Below, in pieces: positions 45,622-55,409 of a DNA stretch of 64,000 nucleotides. This DNA comes from Candidatus Vicinibacter affinis (GTDB lineage Bacteria; Bacteroidota; Bacteroidia; Chitinophagales; Saprospiraceae). The translations under genes were made by a program, and so were the position numbers. The stretch spans positions 62,001 through 126,000 of the forward strand of contig JADJNH010000007.1 of assembly GCA_016714365.1 (NCBI GenBank). The letters run 5' to 3'. The notes beneath the pieces were generated by a model. It had not been told where the DNA came from and made no database searches. It worked only from the letters and a program-made list of their open reading frames with translations. The stretch's first letter is position 1, and each line of letters begins with the position of its first letter.

Positions 45622-47376
45622 TTAAAACAAACTTGAATAACCAAAATGAACCTTGGTCGAACTAAAATCAAATCCCTCTCCAGGTCTTTTTCCCACCGCA
45701 AGTTGTAACACAAAAGCCCCTGCCTTGGTCTGAAATTGAATACCAGCCCCTATTCCTAGGTAGTGGTCCCAATCATTGATTACATTTTGGCTGATTACTT
45801 CCATGTAGGCATGGTCTGCAAACAATTGGAGAAAACTATTTCGATCCAGGAGGAACCTGTATTCCAGTGTGCTGATTAAATAAGCACTTGAACTGTAACT
45901 GTCATCATCAAATCCTCGCAGATTCCTGAATCCTCCTATTCTAAATAACTCATTTTGCAACACCTTTCCTTTTGTAAAAATCATAAAACCCTGCATCCCT
46001 GCCTTAATCACCTGCCTCTTGGCAATATTCCAATAATACGCCGATTTAAATTGACTGTTGAGTTGCAAGCCCGCATCATTCAAACTGTCGTATTGCATCT
46101 GCAAACGACCTTCAGGGCTGTCGTACCTGAGAATATTGCTGCTCTCTCGGAATTTCTTATTTCCACCTCTGATCTGCGCTTCCATTGACCAACCCTTGGT
46201 AGGACTGATCCGGTAATCCAGTTGGTTTAACTGATAATAAAAACCGTAGGAAAGAAAACTAAAATCAAGTGATGAGGGAAGTCGTAAATTATTCTTAATA
46301 AAAATAGAATCGGTCTGCAAAACATAGGATCGGTTGATATGCATCAGCACACCTGCCTCCTGACTGGCGTTGATGAGGTATTTAATACGCAGTTGAGACT
46401 GAAGATTCACAAATTCATTTCTAAATTTTACTAAGTCAAAACTTCCGTAAAATCCAACCGGTAAAAATCGCAGGTAAGGAAAATCTGCAAGAAAATTAAG
46501 ACGGGGAGATTGCTCTACAAGATTTTCATAATGCAATAAAATCCGCTCCCCAATTTTAAATGAATTCCATAATTCAACGGTCGCTTCCCCAGTAATACGG
46601 TATTTCTGCGAACTGCCTGGCGAGGAAGAATTTAGTCCCAGCAAAAAATCAAATTTATTGGAAGGCTTCTTTTTTAGAAAAAACCACACCATTGCCTGGT
46701 CCCCTAAAAAATGTACCATCGGCGGATATTGCATTTCCATAAAAGGCAATTGACTTAAACGGTCACCTGCATCTTCAATATACTTTTGATTGTATGCATA
46801 ACCCATACGAACATTGCTCATTCGTTCCAGATATCGTGGCGCAATCAATTTACCTTTTCTTTGGTCTGAAGGACCAAATTTGATAAAGGGACCGCGTTCG
46901 TAGATTATTTCAGCATGCAGGGTGTCTCCGCTGACAAACGGTTGATGAAGTTTTATTTTACTGAAGGGATATCCATTGACAACGTCTGAACTTATTTTTT
47001 CATCCGACCATTGATGCCATTCCTCCAGATTTTTTCTTTCAAATTTTTCGGATTGCTTTGCATCCTTTGAACGAAAGGAAATCCATGCAAATTTAGGGCC
47101 CTTGTAGAGGTAAATTTTTCGGACAAAACTGTCTTGAACTACACTGTCCAACTGGGCAAGCAGATAACCGGAGGACTTCAATTTATAAATGACCCTGTCA
47201 ATTCTATTATTTAATTGCAATGAGTCAGTTTCCTTCCATTCTTCCATCTCCATCACCCCATTTACGGAATATTGATAGACAAAATTCTTTGGCAGCAGCT
47301 GCCCCTGTACGACAGCAGATTGAAAAAAAAAGACAGAAAAGAAAAAGAAGATTATACTTTTGGGTTCCTGCATCAT
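45622..47376 (-). CDS. Omp85 (BamA/TamA)-family outer-membrane protein
   Basis: About 584 residues: signal peptide (IIFFFFSVFFFQSAVVQGQ), N-terminal POTRA-like alpha/beta units (residues about 40-200, with GYLLAQLDSVVQDSFVRKIYLYKGPKFAWI as an example opening), then a C-terminal 16-strand barrel with alternating hydrophobic strands (GLNSSSPGSSQKYRITG, FRIGGFRNLRGFDDDSYSSS, VLQLAVGKRPGEGFDF) and terminal aromatic residue (SSLF). The FRNLRGFDDDS region corresponds to the VRGF/loop-6 motif of Omp85 proteins. Shorter than BamA, so an Omp85 of unknown cargo. Its start codon overlaps the divergent hemW start. Confidence 0.87.
   Translation of the reverse strand: MMQEPKSIIFFFFSVFFFQSAVVQGQLLPKNFVYQYSVNGVMEMEEWKETDSLQLNNRIDRVIYKLKSSGYLLAQLDSVVQDSFVRKIYLYKGPKFAWISFRSKDAKQSEKFERKNLEEWHQWSDEKISSDVVNGYPFSKIKLHQPFVSGDTLHAEIIYERGPFIKFGPSDQRKGKLIAPRYLERMSNVRMGYAYNQKYIEDAGDRLSQLPFMEMQYPPMVHFLGDQAMVWFFLKKKPSNKFDFLLGLNSSSPGSSQKYRITGEATVELWNSFKIGERILLHYENLVEQSPRLNFLADFPYLRFLPVGFYGSFDLVKFRNEFVNLQSQLRIKYLINASQEAGVLMHINRSYVLQTDSIFIKNNLRLPSSLDFSFLSYGFYYQLNQLDYRISPTKGWSMEAQIRGGNKKFRESSNILRYDSPEGRLQMQYDSLNDAGLQLNSQFKSAYYWNIAKRQVIKAGMQGFMIFTKGKVLQNELFRIGGFRNLRGFDDDSYSSSAYLISTLEYRFLLDRNSFLQLFADHAYMEVISQNVINDWDHYLGIGAGIQFQTKAGAFVLQLAVGKRPGEGFDFSSTKVHFGYSSLF
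47355..47362 (+). promoter_or_regulatory. -7 promoter box of hemW inside the Omp85 signal-peptide codons
   Basis: TACTTTTG fits TAnnTTTG exactly and ends 12 bases before the hemW ATG, which would give an almost leaderless mRNA. No -33 TTTG is seen at standard spacing. Confidence 0.4.
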
Positions 47377-48505
47377 GAAAGAAATCGGATTATACCTGCA
47401 CATTCCCTATTGCAAACGCAAATGTACCTATTGTAATTTTCATTTCTCTACACAATTTTCCACCCGCCCGGAATTGCTGAAGGCGCTCCACAAGGAAATT
47501 GTCTCGAGATCCGGTGAGGTGCAAGATTCACGGGTGAGTACGATTTATTTTGGGGGTGGTACGCCATCTGTTTTAAGTCCCGCTGAGATAAAGGAATTGC
47601 TCCACTTGATCTACACTCACTATGATTGCCTTTCAGTTAAAGAAACGACGTTGGAAGCCAATCCCGATGATCTCAATCCGTATTATCTCGATCAATTATT
47701 GATTGCAGGAATTGACAGACTGAGCATTGGGATTCAATCTTTTTACGACCATCATCTGGAATGGATGAACAGATCGCACAATGCCACCCAGAGTCTAAAT
47801 GCAATCCAGCAAGCTAAAATTGCAGGCTTTACCAATCTGAGCGCCGATCTTATTTTTGGAATTCCCTTGTGCACCGATGAAGAGTGGCTGCAAAATCTGG
47901 GATTGATGAAAGCCAATGAGTTGCCACATCTTTCCTGTTATGCACTTACTGTTGAAGAAAAAACAAACCTGCATCACCTTATCACAAAAAATAAAATGCC
48001 TCCGCTGGCAGATGAGCACACCATCAGACAGATGAGCCTGATGCATGATTTTATGAAAGCCAATGGCTATGAGGCTTATGAAATATCCAACTTCAGTCAG
48101 GCCGGACACCGGGCTATACACAACAGCAACTACTGGAATGGATTGCCCTATTTGGGATTTGGGCCTTCAGCACATTCCTATATTGGAAATACGCGCAGAT
48201 GGAACATTGCCAACAACCATTTATATCTTCAAAATGTATTGCAGGAACAAGTGTATTATGATTCGGAAAATCTGAGTGAAAAAGATCAGTACAATGAATT
48301 CATCATGCTTCAACTCAGACGCATTGAAGGACTCGACCTTTCTAAACTGAAATCTTTTAATCCATCCTGGAAAATAAATACTCAAAAAACATTAAGCACC
48401 TATGTAGATTCAGGTCACCTCCTATGCACTAATGAAATTTATACTTTGACTAAAGAAGGAATTTACATCTGTGATAAAATTTCTTCAGATGCATTTGCTG
48501 AATAA
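47375..48505 (+). CDS. hemW: HemW-family radical SAM protein
   Basis: 376 residues. The start ATG gives the family-typical N-terminus GLYLHIPYCKRKCTYCNFHF, with the CxxxCxxC iron-sulfur motif (Cys14, 18, 21 with the usual following CNF phenylalanine). Further family phrases are YFGGGTPSVL, LEANPDDL, RLSIGIQSF, SADLIFGIP, YEISNFS and YWNGLPYLGFGPSAHS. HemW is a haem chaperone, long misannotated as oxygen-independent coproporphyrinogen oxidase. An upstream TTG start is not needed. It diverges from an Omp85 gene with interlocking start codons. Confidence 0.94.
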   Translation: MKEIGLYLHIPYCKRKCTYCNFHFSTQFSTRPELLKALHKEIVSRSGEVQDSRVSTIYFGGGTPSVLSPAEIKELLHLIYTHYDCLSVKETTLEANPDDLNPYYLDQLLIAGIDRLSIGIQSFYDHHLEWMNRSHNATQSLNAIQQAKIAGFTNLSADLIFGIPLCTDEEWLQNLGLMKANELPHLSCYALTVEEKTNLHHLITKNKMPPLADEHTIRQMSLMHDFMKANGYEAYEISNFSQAGHRAIHNSNYWNGLPYLGFGPSAHSYIGNTRRWNIANNHLYLQNVLQEQVYYDSENLSEKDQYNEFIMLQLRRIEGLDLSKLKSFNPSWKINTQKTLSTYVDSGHLLCTNEIYTLTKEGIYICDKISSDAFAE

Positions 48506-48548
48506 AAATTAATTTAGTTTATAATGCAGAATTTAAGGTTCTTAGAAA

Positions 48549-51215
48549 TTAAATTCTAATCCATTTTTTATGATATTTTTTATTTCCATGGGCCCATTCA
48601 AGAAAATATACACCGGATTTTAACACCTCCACTTTTGCAAAATAATTGCCTTCACTTCCAAGGATGGGAATGTTCATTTCTTTTCCATGCAGGTCAAATA
48701 TTTTAAATGAACCAATCTCATTTCCTTTCTGAATTTCTATCCTTAGTTCATGACTCGTGGGATTTGGATAAATCTTCCAATCCTTTTCTTTTAAAGTATT
48801 ATTGACCGCTGTCAAACAATCATTCCAACGCGGATCTTCCCTCAACAAACACTGACCGCAAGAATCCATCCGGTACAGTCCATATGACTTGCCTTTACAA
48901 TCACAAATTTCCTTGAAACGCTCCGGAGGCATAATGCTTCCAATCACTTCAATTTCTCCAAGAGTAGCAGCATTCCAGTGATAAATTCCACCGGTCACCT
49001 CATTAAATATGAATCGCAATGATTGCATCTTCTGAACCTTGCTCAACAATATTTCAGTACCCTGTGGAGATAAAGGTTGGTTGACATTAAATTCTTCCAG
49101 CAATTTTAAACCCAATGAGTCTTCATAAATCCGAACAGTACAAGACTTCACTTGTGCACGGTTAGGATCCGGAATGTTGTGCAGCACAATTTTCTGGGCA
49201 TACAATGGAATTATCCAACTTAAATTTATCCACTGGCCCTTTGGAGAAATTCCCTCCGGAGTAAACCAATGTTGCGAAGCCTTATAATTTTTCTTATCAA
49301 TCAGATATCCGGGATCGTTCATCCTGGTGGAAACATTTACCCTTGCCCCAGGAGCAAGATTACACACCAATAATGCGGCAGGATCCTCCGGGACCGGAAT
49401 AATGGAATGTCCTGCATGACAACCCACACAGCTAACTTTCTGTCCGGGACGCCCATAATTGAATCCGGTCACATGCGCAGCTCCATCCATGATTCCTCCG
49501 CCTGTCCGACTGACTTTATATCCTCGTACTTGCGATGAACGCCCCTGTTCAAATAACGGAACATTAGCGGGAGCGTCCCTCTCCAACACCCGGCCAAAAT
49601 CATCCACCGGTAATTCATTATATAAAATTGGAAAATTCAACGCTTCTATGGAACCATACTGCTCAGACAAAAGAGGATCAGCAAAAAATCGAACAGTAGC
49701 TAAGTCGCCAATGGCAGGCGCTGCAAGAATTCCGTCATCCACTTTGCCATTGAAAAAAATGTTGCGGCAATCAAATTCAAAACTTCCATCCTGCCTCAAA
49801 TCTGAAAATCCTTTGGGCGGAAGAGCTGAAGACGGAGTTGCAAATTGATCTAACAGAATAGGCGGAGTTTTTCTTTTTTCAACATACTGTGCTGAGAGTT
49901 CAGTCGTTCCGGGATGATCCAGCACTAATTCTTTAGAAGATCCATCTTCATTCATCAAATAAATTCCATAATCCTGTAAAGGATTGGCTGCTTCAGAAAA
50001 TAATATGTTGCCATCATTAGTTGAAGAAGGTTCTGCTGCATAACTGCCCTTAAAAATTCCATAGGAAGGAGGATCGCTGATGTAATAATCAAAATTTCCA
50101 TAACTGGTCACACCGGCAATCCCTTGTGGTTTTTTTTCAGTCCCGCGAAAATATTTTTTGATGCCTCCAAATCCTGAAGATTCCGACTGGTGCTCTATAG
50201 GAAACCAATTCCCAATAAAATCTCCCCCTTCATTAAAACTTCCTCCATAGGCACTGTTCACTGACACCTCTCTGTAATGTGCAGAAAAAAGCTTGAGTCC
50301 ACTCCCATCCGGATTAATTTCTGAAAGTAAAAATGCATTGTTGTTAAACATAAATGTCTGTCCATCGATGACTTCATCCAGGTGGCTGGTTAACCCATCC
50401 TTATAACTCCAACCTTTTGTGTATTGCGGATGTGCCTGTGTAGTCATAGGATCATAAGGCCAGTAAAAATTGCGCCACCACCTCGCAAATACGATCTTAC
50501 CGGTGAGAGGATCAATGACCGGTCTGTCCGCTCCATTTTTTTCTGATGTAATCCGGTGCAATCCTGATCCATCTTCGTTTACCACGTATAAATTACTCGT
50601 TCGTGTAACATTGTACATACCTATATCACGAAATCTAGTGGAACTGAAACAAATTCTGCCATCAGGCATCCATGAAGGATGCGCATCGTCATATCCCTGT
50701 AGAACTCCTCGCGCAGCAGGGTTAAACTGACTTAAGTCGAGCAAAGGATCTTCAAAAGTAATTTGTTTTAATCCAGAGCCGTCTGTATGAATGACATAAA
50801 TTCTCCAGGCATTGTGTTCCCTTGGAACGAGGTTGTTGTTGCCCAATACATAATTACCATCTCTCAATCCAGCAAAAACAATTTTATCTGCTTCCCAATT
50901 TAACAAAGGGTTGCTGATGTCAATTAAATTCAAAGAATTTAGACCGGGTTTGGCTCCATTAATCAGGGTATCCATGTGACCATCCGGATTCAAAATGCAT
51001 AGGTAGGCAGGAGCTGCAACCTGGAATCTTGAAAACCCACCAACACCAGGAAGTGCATTGGCTGCTTTCATATAAACCGAACCACAACAAGGAATGGCTC
51101 TTGAAACAAATAACATAGGCTTCTTAATTGTGGAAGGTTGGTACAGTGCAAGCATAAAAAATACGCTTAAAACGGCACTCAAAAATGTAAGACTACTGAT
51201 TTTGTAAATCTTCAT
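48549..51215 (-). CDS. Exported PD40 propeller protein with CXXCH motif and T9SS domain
   Basis: About 888 residues. ATG at 51215 (GTG at 51221 is the alternative) precedes a signal/anchor segment. Residues about 60-430 are TolB/PD40-like propeller blades (HPSWMPDGRICFSS, NLYVVNEDGSGLHRIT, EINPDGSGLKLFS). Around 605-615 VGCHAGHS supplies a CxxCH haem-attachment motif (CVGCH), and a Cys-rich DSCGQCL segment follows at about 790. The last 75 residues (IYPNPTSHELRIEI to KSGVYFLEW...KWIRI) are a type A T9SS domain. The arrangement resembles hydrazine-synthase-alpha-like proteins; here it is a surface c-type haem protein of unknown role. Confidence 0.82.
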   Translation of the reverse strand: MKIYKISSLTFLSAVLSVFFMLALYQPSTIKKPMLFVSRAIPCCGSVYMKAANALPGVGGFSRFQVAAPAYLCILNPDGHMDTLINGAKPGLNSLNLIDISNPLLNWEADKIVFAGLRDGNYVLGNNNLVPREHNAWRIYVIHTDGSGLKQITFEDPLLDLSQFNPAARGVLQGYDDAHPSWMPDGRICFSSTRFRDIGMYNVTRTSNLYVVNEDGSGLHRITSEKNGADRPVIDPLTGKIVFARWWRNFYWPYDPMTTQAHPQYTKGWSYKDGLTSHLDEVIDGQTFMFNNNAFLLSEINPDGSGLKLFSAHYREVSVNSAYGGSFNEGGDFIGNWFPIEHQSESSGFGGIKKYFRGTEKKPQGIAGVTSYGNFDYYISDPPSYGIFKGSYAAEPSSTNDGNILFSEAANPLQDYGIYLMNEDGSSKELVLDHPGTTELSAQYVEKRKTPPILLDQFATPSSALPPKGFSDLRQDGSFEFDCRNIFFNGKVDDGILAAPAIGDLATVRFFADPLLSEQYGSIEALNFPILYNELPVDDFGRVLERDAPANVPLFEQGRSSQVRGYKVSRTGGGIMDGAAHVTGFNYGRPGQKVSCVGCHAGHSIIPVPEDPAALLVCNLAPGARVNVSTRMNDPGYLIDKKNYKASQHWFTPEGISPKGQWINLSWIIPLYAQKIVLHNIPDPNRAQVKSCTVRIYEDSLGLKLLEEFNVNQPLSPQGTEILLSKVQKMQSLRFIFNEVTGGIYHWNAATLGEIEVIGSIMPPERFKEICDCKGKSYGLYRMDSCGQCLLREDPRWNDCLTAVNNTLKEKDWKIYPNPTSHELRIEIQKGNEIGSFKIFDLHGKEMNIPILGSEGNYFAKVEVLKSGVYFLEWAHGNKKYHKKWIRI

Positions 51216-51372
51216 GACCACATAAAAATTAAATTAGAAAAATAGAATTCCAATTTGCTTCAGTGAATATAATCTAAGCCGACCAAACATTCATGATTAC
51301 AAACTTATTTAAGTAAAAAATCAGGGTTTACCCTTATTGATTTGGAGAATCAAAACGAACAAGTTTTAACTA

Positions 51373-52395
51373 TCATAAATTTCTTCGTTGCTCCCAGACC
51401 CATGCATCGCGCATGATGTCATCAATGGATTTTAATGGGTGCCAATTCAATAATTTACTTGCTTTTTCATTGTCTGAATATACAGCTGCAAGATCACCTG
51501 CCCTGCGGGTTCCGATTTCATATTTTAAAGGTATCCCGTTGACCTTTTCAAATGCTTGGATGGCCTCCAAAACACTCACCCCGGCCCCTATTCCCAGATT
51601 AAAAGTTTCCAATGGGAGTATTTGCTTTTCTGATTCCAAATAATTCATTGCGAGCGTGTGCGCTCTTGCCAGATCCATCACATGTACATAATCCCTTATG
51701 CAGGTTCCATCTCTGGTAGGATAGTCTGTGCCATAAACGGTCATGTATGGTCTTTTACCAATCGCAGTTTCAGTAATGATCGGAACCAGATTTTGTGGAC
51801 TGTTGATGGGAGACTCACCGATCAAGTGAGATTCATGCGCTCCTGCAGGATTAAAATACCTTAAGGAAATTGCTTTTTGAACCCTGTTAAGTGTTGGATA
51901 TAAATCTGCAAGTATGAGTTCGCACATTTGCTTGGTCCTGCCATAAGGAGAACCGGTTGGTAAAAAAGGAAGATCTTCAGTGACCGGGAGTATTTCAGTA
52001 TCACCATAGACAGTACAAGAAGAAGAAAAAATAAAATGTGGAATACCCGCATCTCTGATCCATTCCAACAAATTGATCAAACCACCTACATTGTTTTGAT
52101 AATACTCCAATGGTTTTATAACAGAGTCGCTGACTGACTTCAACGCAGCAAAATGAATCACCCCAGAGAATTCACCCCCTATTTGTTTCAAATCGGCTAG
52201 TGCCTGAGCAGATTTTAAATCTATCCGGTGATTGAGAATCTTTTCTCCTGTTATTTGTTCGATGCCTGACAAAACATCTTCACTACTGTTGATAAGATTA
52301 TCCAGACTCACGACCTCATACCCGGACTGTATAAGATCCACTATGGTGTGACTGCCTATAAACCCACAGCCTCCAGTTACCAATATTCTCTTCAT
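51373..52395 (-). CDS. galE: UDP-glucose 4-epimerase
   Basis: 340 residues, extended SDR. GGCGFIGSH (residues 8-16) binds NAD; SSSCTVYGD gives the catalytic Ser/Thr; Tyr151 and Lys155 in SPYGRTKQM form YxxxK; RYFNPAGAHESHLIGE and NLGIGAGVSVLE complete the GalE pattern. It interconverts UDP-glucose and UDP-galactose in the cytoplasm for cell-envelope sugars. Two in-frame ATGs are six bases apart (52401 and 52395); the second gives the family-typical MKRILVTGG start. The preceding terminator-like hairpin lies about 120 bp upstream, so it probably has its own promoter. Confidence 0.95.
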   Translation of the reverse strand: MKRILVTGGCGFIGSHTIVDLIQSGYEVVSLDNLINSSEDVLSGIEQITGEKILNHRIDLKSAQALADLKQIGGEFSGVIHFAALKSVSDSVIKPLEYYQNNVGGLINLLEWIRDAGIPHFIFSSSCTVYGDTEILPVTEDLPFLPTGSPYGRTKQMCELILADLYPTLNRVQKAISLRYFNPAGAHESHLIGESPINSPQNLVPIITETAIGKRPYMTVYGTDYPTRDGTCIRDYVHVMDLARAHTLAMNYLESEKQILPLETFNLGIGAGVSVLEAIQAFEKVNGIPLKYEIGTRRAGDLAAVYSDNEKASKLLNWHPLKSIDDIMRDAWVWEQRRNL

Positions 52396-52515
52396 CCGCA
52401 TAAATGATTGTCCAAATGTATTCAGAATAGCCGACCAAAAAAAAATTAATTCCTCTGGAACTTTTTAAGATTTGTAATTGTATTACATACATTAGGGTGT
52501 TCTCATAGTGTTATT

Positions 52516-52553
52516 AAAAGGGTTTTTGGTCGCTCGGCCAAAAGCCCTTTTTT
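52516..52553. terminator. Rho-independent terminator hairpin between M29 peptidase and galE
   Basis: A 16-bp stem (AAAAGGGTTTTTGGTC with GGCCAAAAGCCCTTTT, three G-T pairs) with a GCTC loop. T-tracts follow on both strands, better on the plus strand; the minus-strand role, after the M29 gene, fits the gene order. Confidence 0.75.
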
Positions 52554-52621
52554 ATTCATTACAAAATACCTTTGTATCGGGGATTGGATTTGGAGGTTGA
52601 ATCTAAAGGGGGCAATTCCCT

Positions 52622-53716
52622 TTAAATCAAGAATCGCCCGTTTTCATAAATCATTTTGCCGTCGGCAAATATTTTGCCTCCGTCGCGCATATCGGTTATC
52701 AAATCCCAATGAATGGTCGATTGGTTTTTGCCGCCACATTGATAGTAGGATTGTCCAACGGCCATATGGACGGTTCCTCCAATTTTCTCGTCAAATAAAA
52801 TATTGCGTGTGGCACGGCTGATATTGGTATTGGTGCCTATAGCCACTTCACCAAATTTTCTGGCACCTTCTATGGCAAATACTTTATCCAGAATATCCTG
52901 ACCTTGTTCTGCGGACCATTCTGAAATCACTCCATCGGAAACTTGAAGCTTTACCCCTTTCACATCCTTGCCCATCATGAAAGAGGGATAGTCAAAAAAT
53001 ATTTCACCGGAGACACTGTCCTCATGAGGACTGGTAAAAACTTCTCCTGATGGCATGTTGGATTTACCATCTGAATTTATCCAGGTGCGTCCCGCTACCC
53101 TGAAATTGATTTTCCAATTGCGATGCTCATAACTCATCTGATCACAAGAGTTCAGGACATCCAAATATTTCTGCTGAATGTTGCTCAGTGTTTTCCAATG
53201 TTCCGCAGGCAATTCGCGATCCAGAAAACAGGCCTTGAGAATAAATTGCGTATATTCTTCCAAGGACATCTCCGCCTGCTTTGCGCCAAATTCTGTGGGA
53301 TATTGACATAAACTTCTCTTAAGACTTCCATCGCCCAAACGCTTGAAATAAATCTCACTGAATTCAGCCTGGGCTTTCGTCCGAAGCTTCACCTTCTCGG
53401 CATCCGGTTCAGGCATATTCATGGGCATATAGGGTGCTCTGATCAGTAAATACGCATTGCAATTTTTGATAAGTTCGATTGAATTCTGATTGATACGTTT
53501 TAACTGCTCTTCTTGACCGTATTGCAAAAGAAATTCTTCCTGACCTTCAAAACCAAGTTCAACTTCCACATGTGCACCACGACAAACCGCTTCTTTATAA
53601 AATGACTTTATCAATGGCTCGGCTAGTGTATTGCTTCGCACATAAACTAATTCACCGGGTTTTAGATACAAGGAATAATCTGCAAGCAGCTTTCCGTATT
53701 TTTCAATCCAACTCAT
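52622..53716 (-). CDS. M29-family metallo-aminopeptidase
   Basis: 364 residues, cytoplasmic aminopeptidase of the thermophilic M29 type (aminopeptidase T/PepS/AmpS-like). Start MSWIEKYGKLLADYSLYLKPGELV is typical, followed by VGELVYVRS-like beta strands. Later parts include the metal region NMPSGEVFTSPHEDSVSGEIFF (Glu and His ligands) and GGTVHMAVGQSYYQCGGKNQSTIHWDLI near the C terminus, as in the family. Length is slightly short of the 400-410 usual. It sits 19 bp after hflX in the same direction, so hflX and this gene probably form one transcript. Confidence 0.9.
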   Translation of the reverse strand: MSWIEKYGKLLADYSLYLKPGELVYVRSNTLAEPLIKSFYKEAVCRGAHVEVELGFEGQEEFLLQYGQEEQLKRINQNSIELIKNCNAYLLIRAPYMPMNMPEPDAEKVKLRTKAQAEFSEIYFKRLGDGSLKRSLCQYPTEFGAKQAEMSLEEYTQFILKACFLDRELPAEHWKTLSNIQQKYLDVLNSCDQMSYEHRNWKINFRVAGRTWINSDGKSNMPSGEVFTSPHEDSVSGEIFFDYPSFMMGKDVKGVKLQVSDGVISEWSAEQGQDILDKVFAIEGARKFGEVAIGTNTNISRATRNILFDEKIGGTVHMAVGQSYYQCGGKNQSTIHWDLITDMRDGGKIFADGKMIYENGRFLI

Positions 53717-53735
53717 ATCAATTTTTATTCAAGGA

Positions 53736-54944
53736 TTACCATTGTTTGCTTCGGTAAGGATAGCGGATCAGGTATTGTTTGGAAATAAGTTCTTTGAGAA
53801 GTTTTCTAAGCAATTCAATGTTTTCCATGGACTTTGCAGATATGAATTCCATTGGCACCTGATATTTTGATTTCAAGCTTTGTTTCAATTCTTCCTCGAG
53901 TTCATTCTTTGTTTGTCGGTCAAGCATAGAATCATAATTCACTTCCCGGTAAGCATCCATTTTATTAAAAACCATCACTACAGGCTTGTCTTCAAGTCCA
54001 AGACTTTTAAGTGTTTCATTGACAGTCTTGATTTGATCTAAATAAGCTGGATGTGAAATATCAATTACATGAACCATGATGTCACTTTCCCTTACTTCAT
54101 CCAAGGTAGATTTAAAACTTTCGATGAGGTGATGGGGTAATTTGCGAATAAACCCGACGGTGTCCGATAACAGAAATGGCATGGAGTCCCAGACTACTTT
54201 TCTTACGGTGGTGTCAAGGGTTGCAAATAATTTATTTTCAGCAAAAACCTCAGACTTGGAGATAAGATTCATCAGGGTAGATTTACCCACATTGGTATAA
54301 CCAATGAGAGACACACGAATCATCTCATCCCGGTTCTTTCGCTGGGTTACATTTTGAAGATCAATTTTCTCCAGTTTCTTTTTGAGTAAGGCAATTTTTT
54401 CTTTGACTATCCTTCGATCGGTTTCTATTTCCTGTTCACCTGGACCTCGCATCCCAATGCCCCCGCGCTGTCGCTCAAGATGCGTCCACATACCACGAAG
54501 TTTAGGATAGATGTATTGCAGTTGTGCCAATTCAACCTGTGTTTTTGCCTGGGCTGTTTGTGCGCGACTCGCAAAAATATCCAGAATCAGAAAACTTCTG
54601 TCGATGATTTTAACTTTTAAAATTTCTTCTAAAATGTTTTGTTGCTTTCCGCTCAGGTCATCATCAAAAATCACCATGTCTGCAGGAAAAAGTTCCATGT
54701 ACTTTAAAATCTCCTCAACTTTTCCTTTACCAATATAGGTGCGGGAGTCCGGACCATTCAACTTCTGCACAAATCGCTTGATGGTGATTGCACCGGCTGT
54801 ACTGGCAAGAAATTCGAGTTCATCCAAATGTTCTTTAATCAATGCTTCATTCTGATCAGGTAAAATGATACCAACCAGAATTGCCCTTTCAGGTTCTGTA
54901 GGATTGACTTTCTTTTTAGATTCAGTATTCCAACTGGAATTCAT
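53736..54944 (-). CDS. hflX: GTPase HflX
   Basis: 402 residues. N-terminal HflX domain with the AQTAQAKTQVELAQL helix and GGIGMRGPGE glycine-rich turn, then a coiled segment, then a G domain: G1 GYTNVGKS (215-222), G3 DTVG (261-264), G4 NKMD (327-330). HflX splits or rescues stalled ribosomes after stress. Start ATG at 54944 is followed by a short polar leader. The next genes (M29 peptidase at 19 bp, terminator, galE) suggest it leads a small operon with the peptidase. Confidence 0.95.
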   Translation of the reverse strand: MNSSWNTESKKKVNPTEPERAILVGIILPDQNEALIKEHLDELEFLASTAGAITIKRFVQKLNGPDSRTYIGKGKVEEILKYMELFPADMVIFDDDLSGKQQNILEEILKVKIIDRSFLILDIFASRAQTAQAKTQVELAQLQYIYPKLRGMWTHLERQRGGIGMRGPGEQEIETDRRIVKEKIALLKKKLEKIDLQNVTQRKNRDEMIRVSLIGYTNVGKSTLMNLISKSEVFAENKLFATLDTTVRKVVWDSMPFLLSDTVGFIRKLPHHLIESFKSTLDEVRESDIMVHVIDISHPAYLDQIKTVNETLKSLGLEDKPVVMVFNKMDAYREVNYDSMLDRQTKNELEEELKQSLKSKYQVPMEFISAKSMENIELLRKLLKELISKQYLIRYPYRSKQW

Positions 54945-55012
54945 GCAATGAGTTGTAGAGGTGACATTTTTCCAATGGAAAAAAGGGTTTCGATCAATCT
55001 AAATGAAATGAA

Positions 55013-55366
55013 TTACTTTAGGTTATTGTATCCACCTAGATTAACCACATTTTTAAAACCGGCCTTTTTTAAATATTCAGCAGCCTGACCACTTCTGCCA
55101 CCGGAAGCACAGTAAAGGTAATAAGTCTTGGATTTGTCAAAATCTGCGGAAGCTTGTTTAAATGCTCCATTGTTCCAGTCCAGATGACGAGCCATTTCAT
55201 GATGACCCGTATTCCATTCCCCAAGGGTACGAACATCAATCAGAATACCTGGTTTTTTGGCCAACAATTCTTTCACTTTTACCGGCCCAGACTGGCTACT
55301 TAAACAAGAAATTCCAGCAAACAACATCATCACAAATAACATAAAAAGGCGGTGGGTAAACTTCAT
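55013..55366 (-). CDS. Exported single-domain rhodanese
   Basis: 117 residues: signal peptide (FMLFVMMLFAGISCL) and one rhodanese-like fold with LIDVRTLGEWNTGH (cdc25/rhodanese opening) and active-site loop CASGGRS with Cys86. Catalyses sulfur transfer from a donor to a thiol acceptor; periplasmic location inferred from the signal. It lies between a tRNA gene upstream and hflX, in the same direction as hflX but 68 bp away. Confidence 0.9.
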   Translation of the reverse strand: MKFTHRLFMLFVMMLFAGISCLSSQSGPVKVKELLAKKPGILIDVRTLGEWNTGHHEMARHLDWNNGAFKQASADFDKSKTYYLYCASGGRSGQAAEYLKKAGFKNVVNLGGYNNLK

Positions 55367-55409
55367 ATTAACTAATTTAAAATTTATAAGAAATCCTAAA
55401 TGAAGGATG

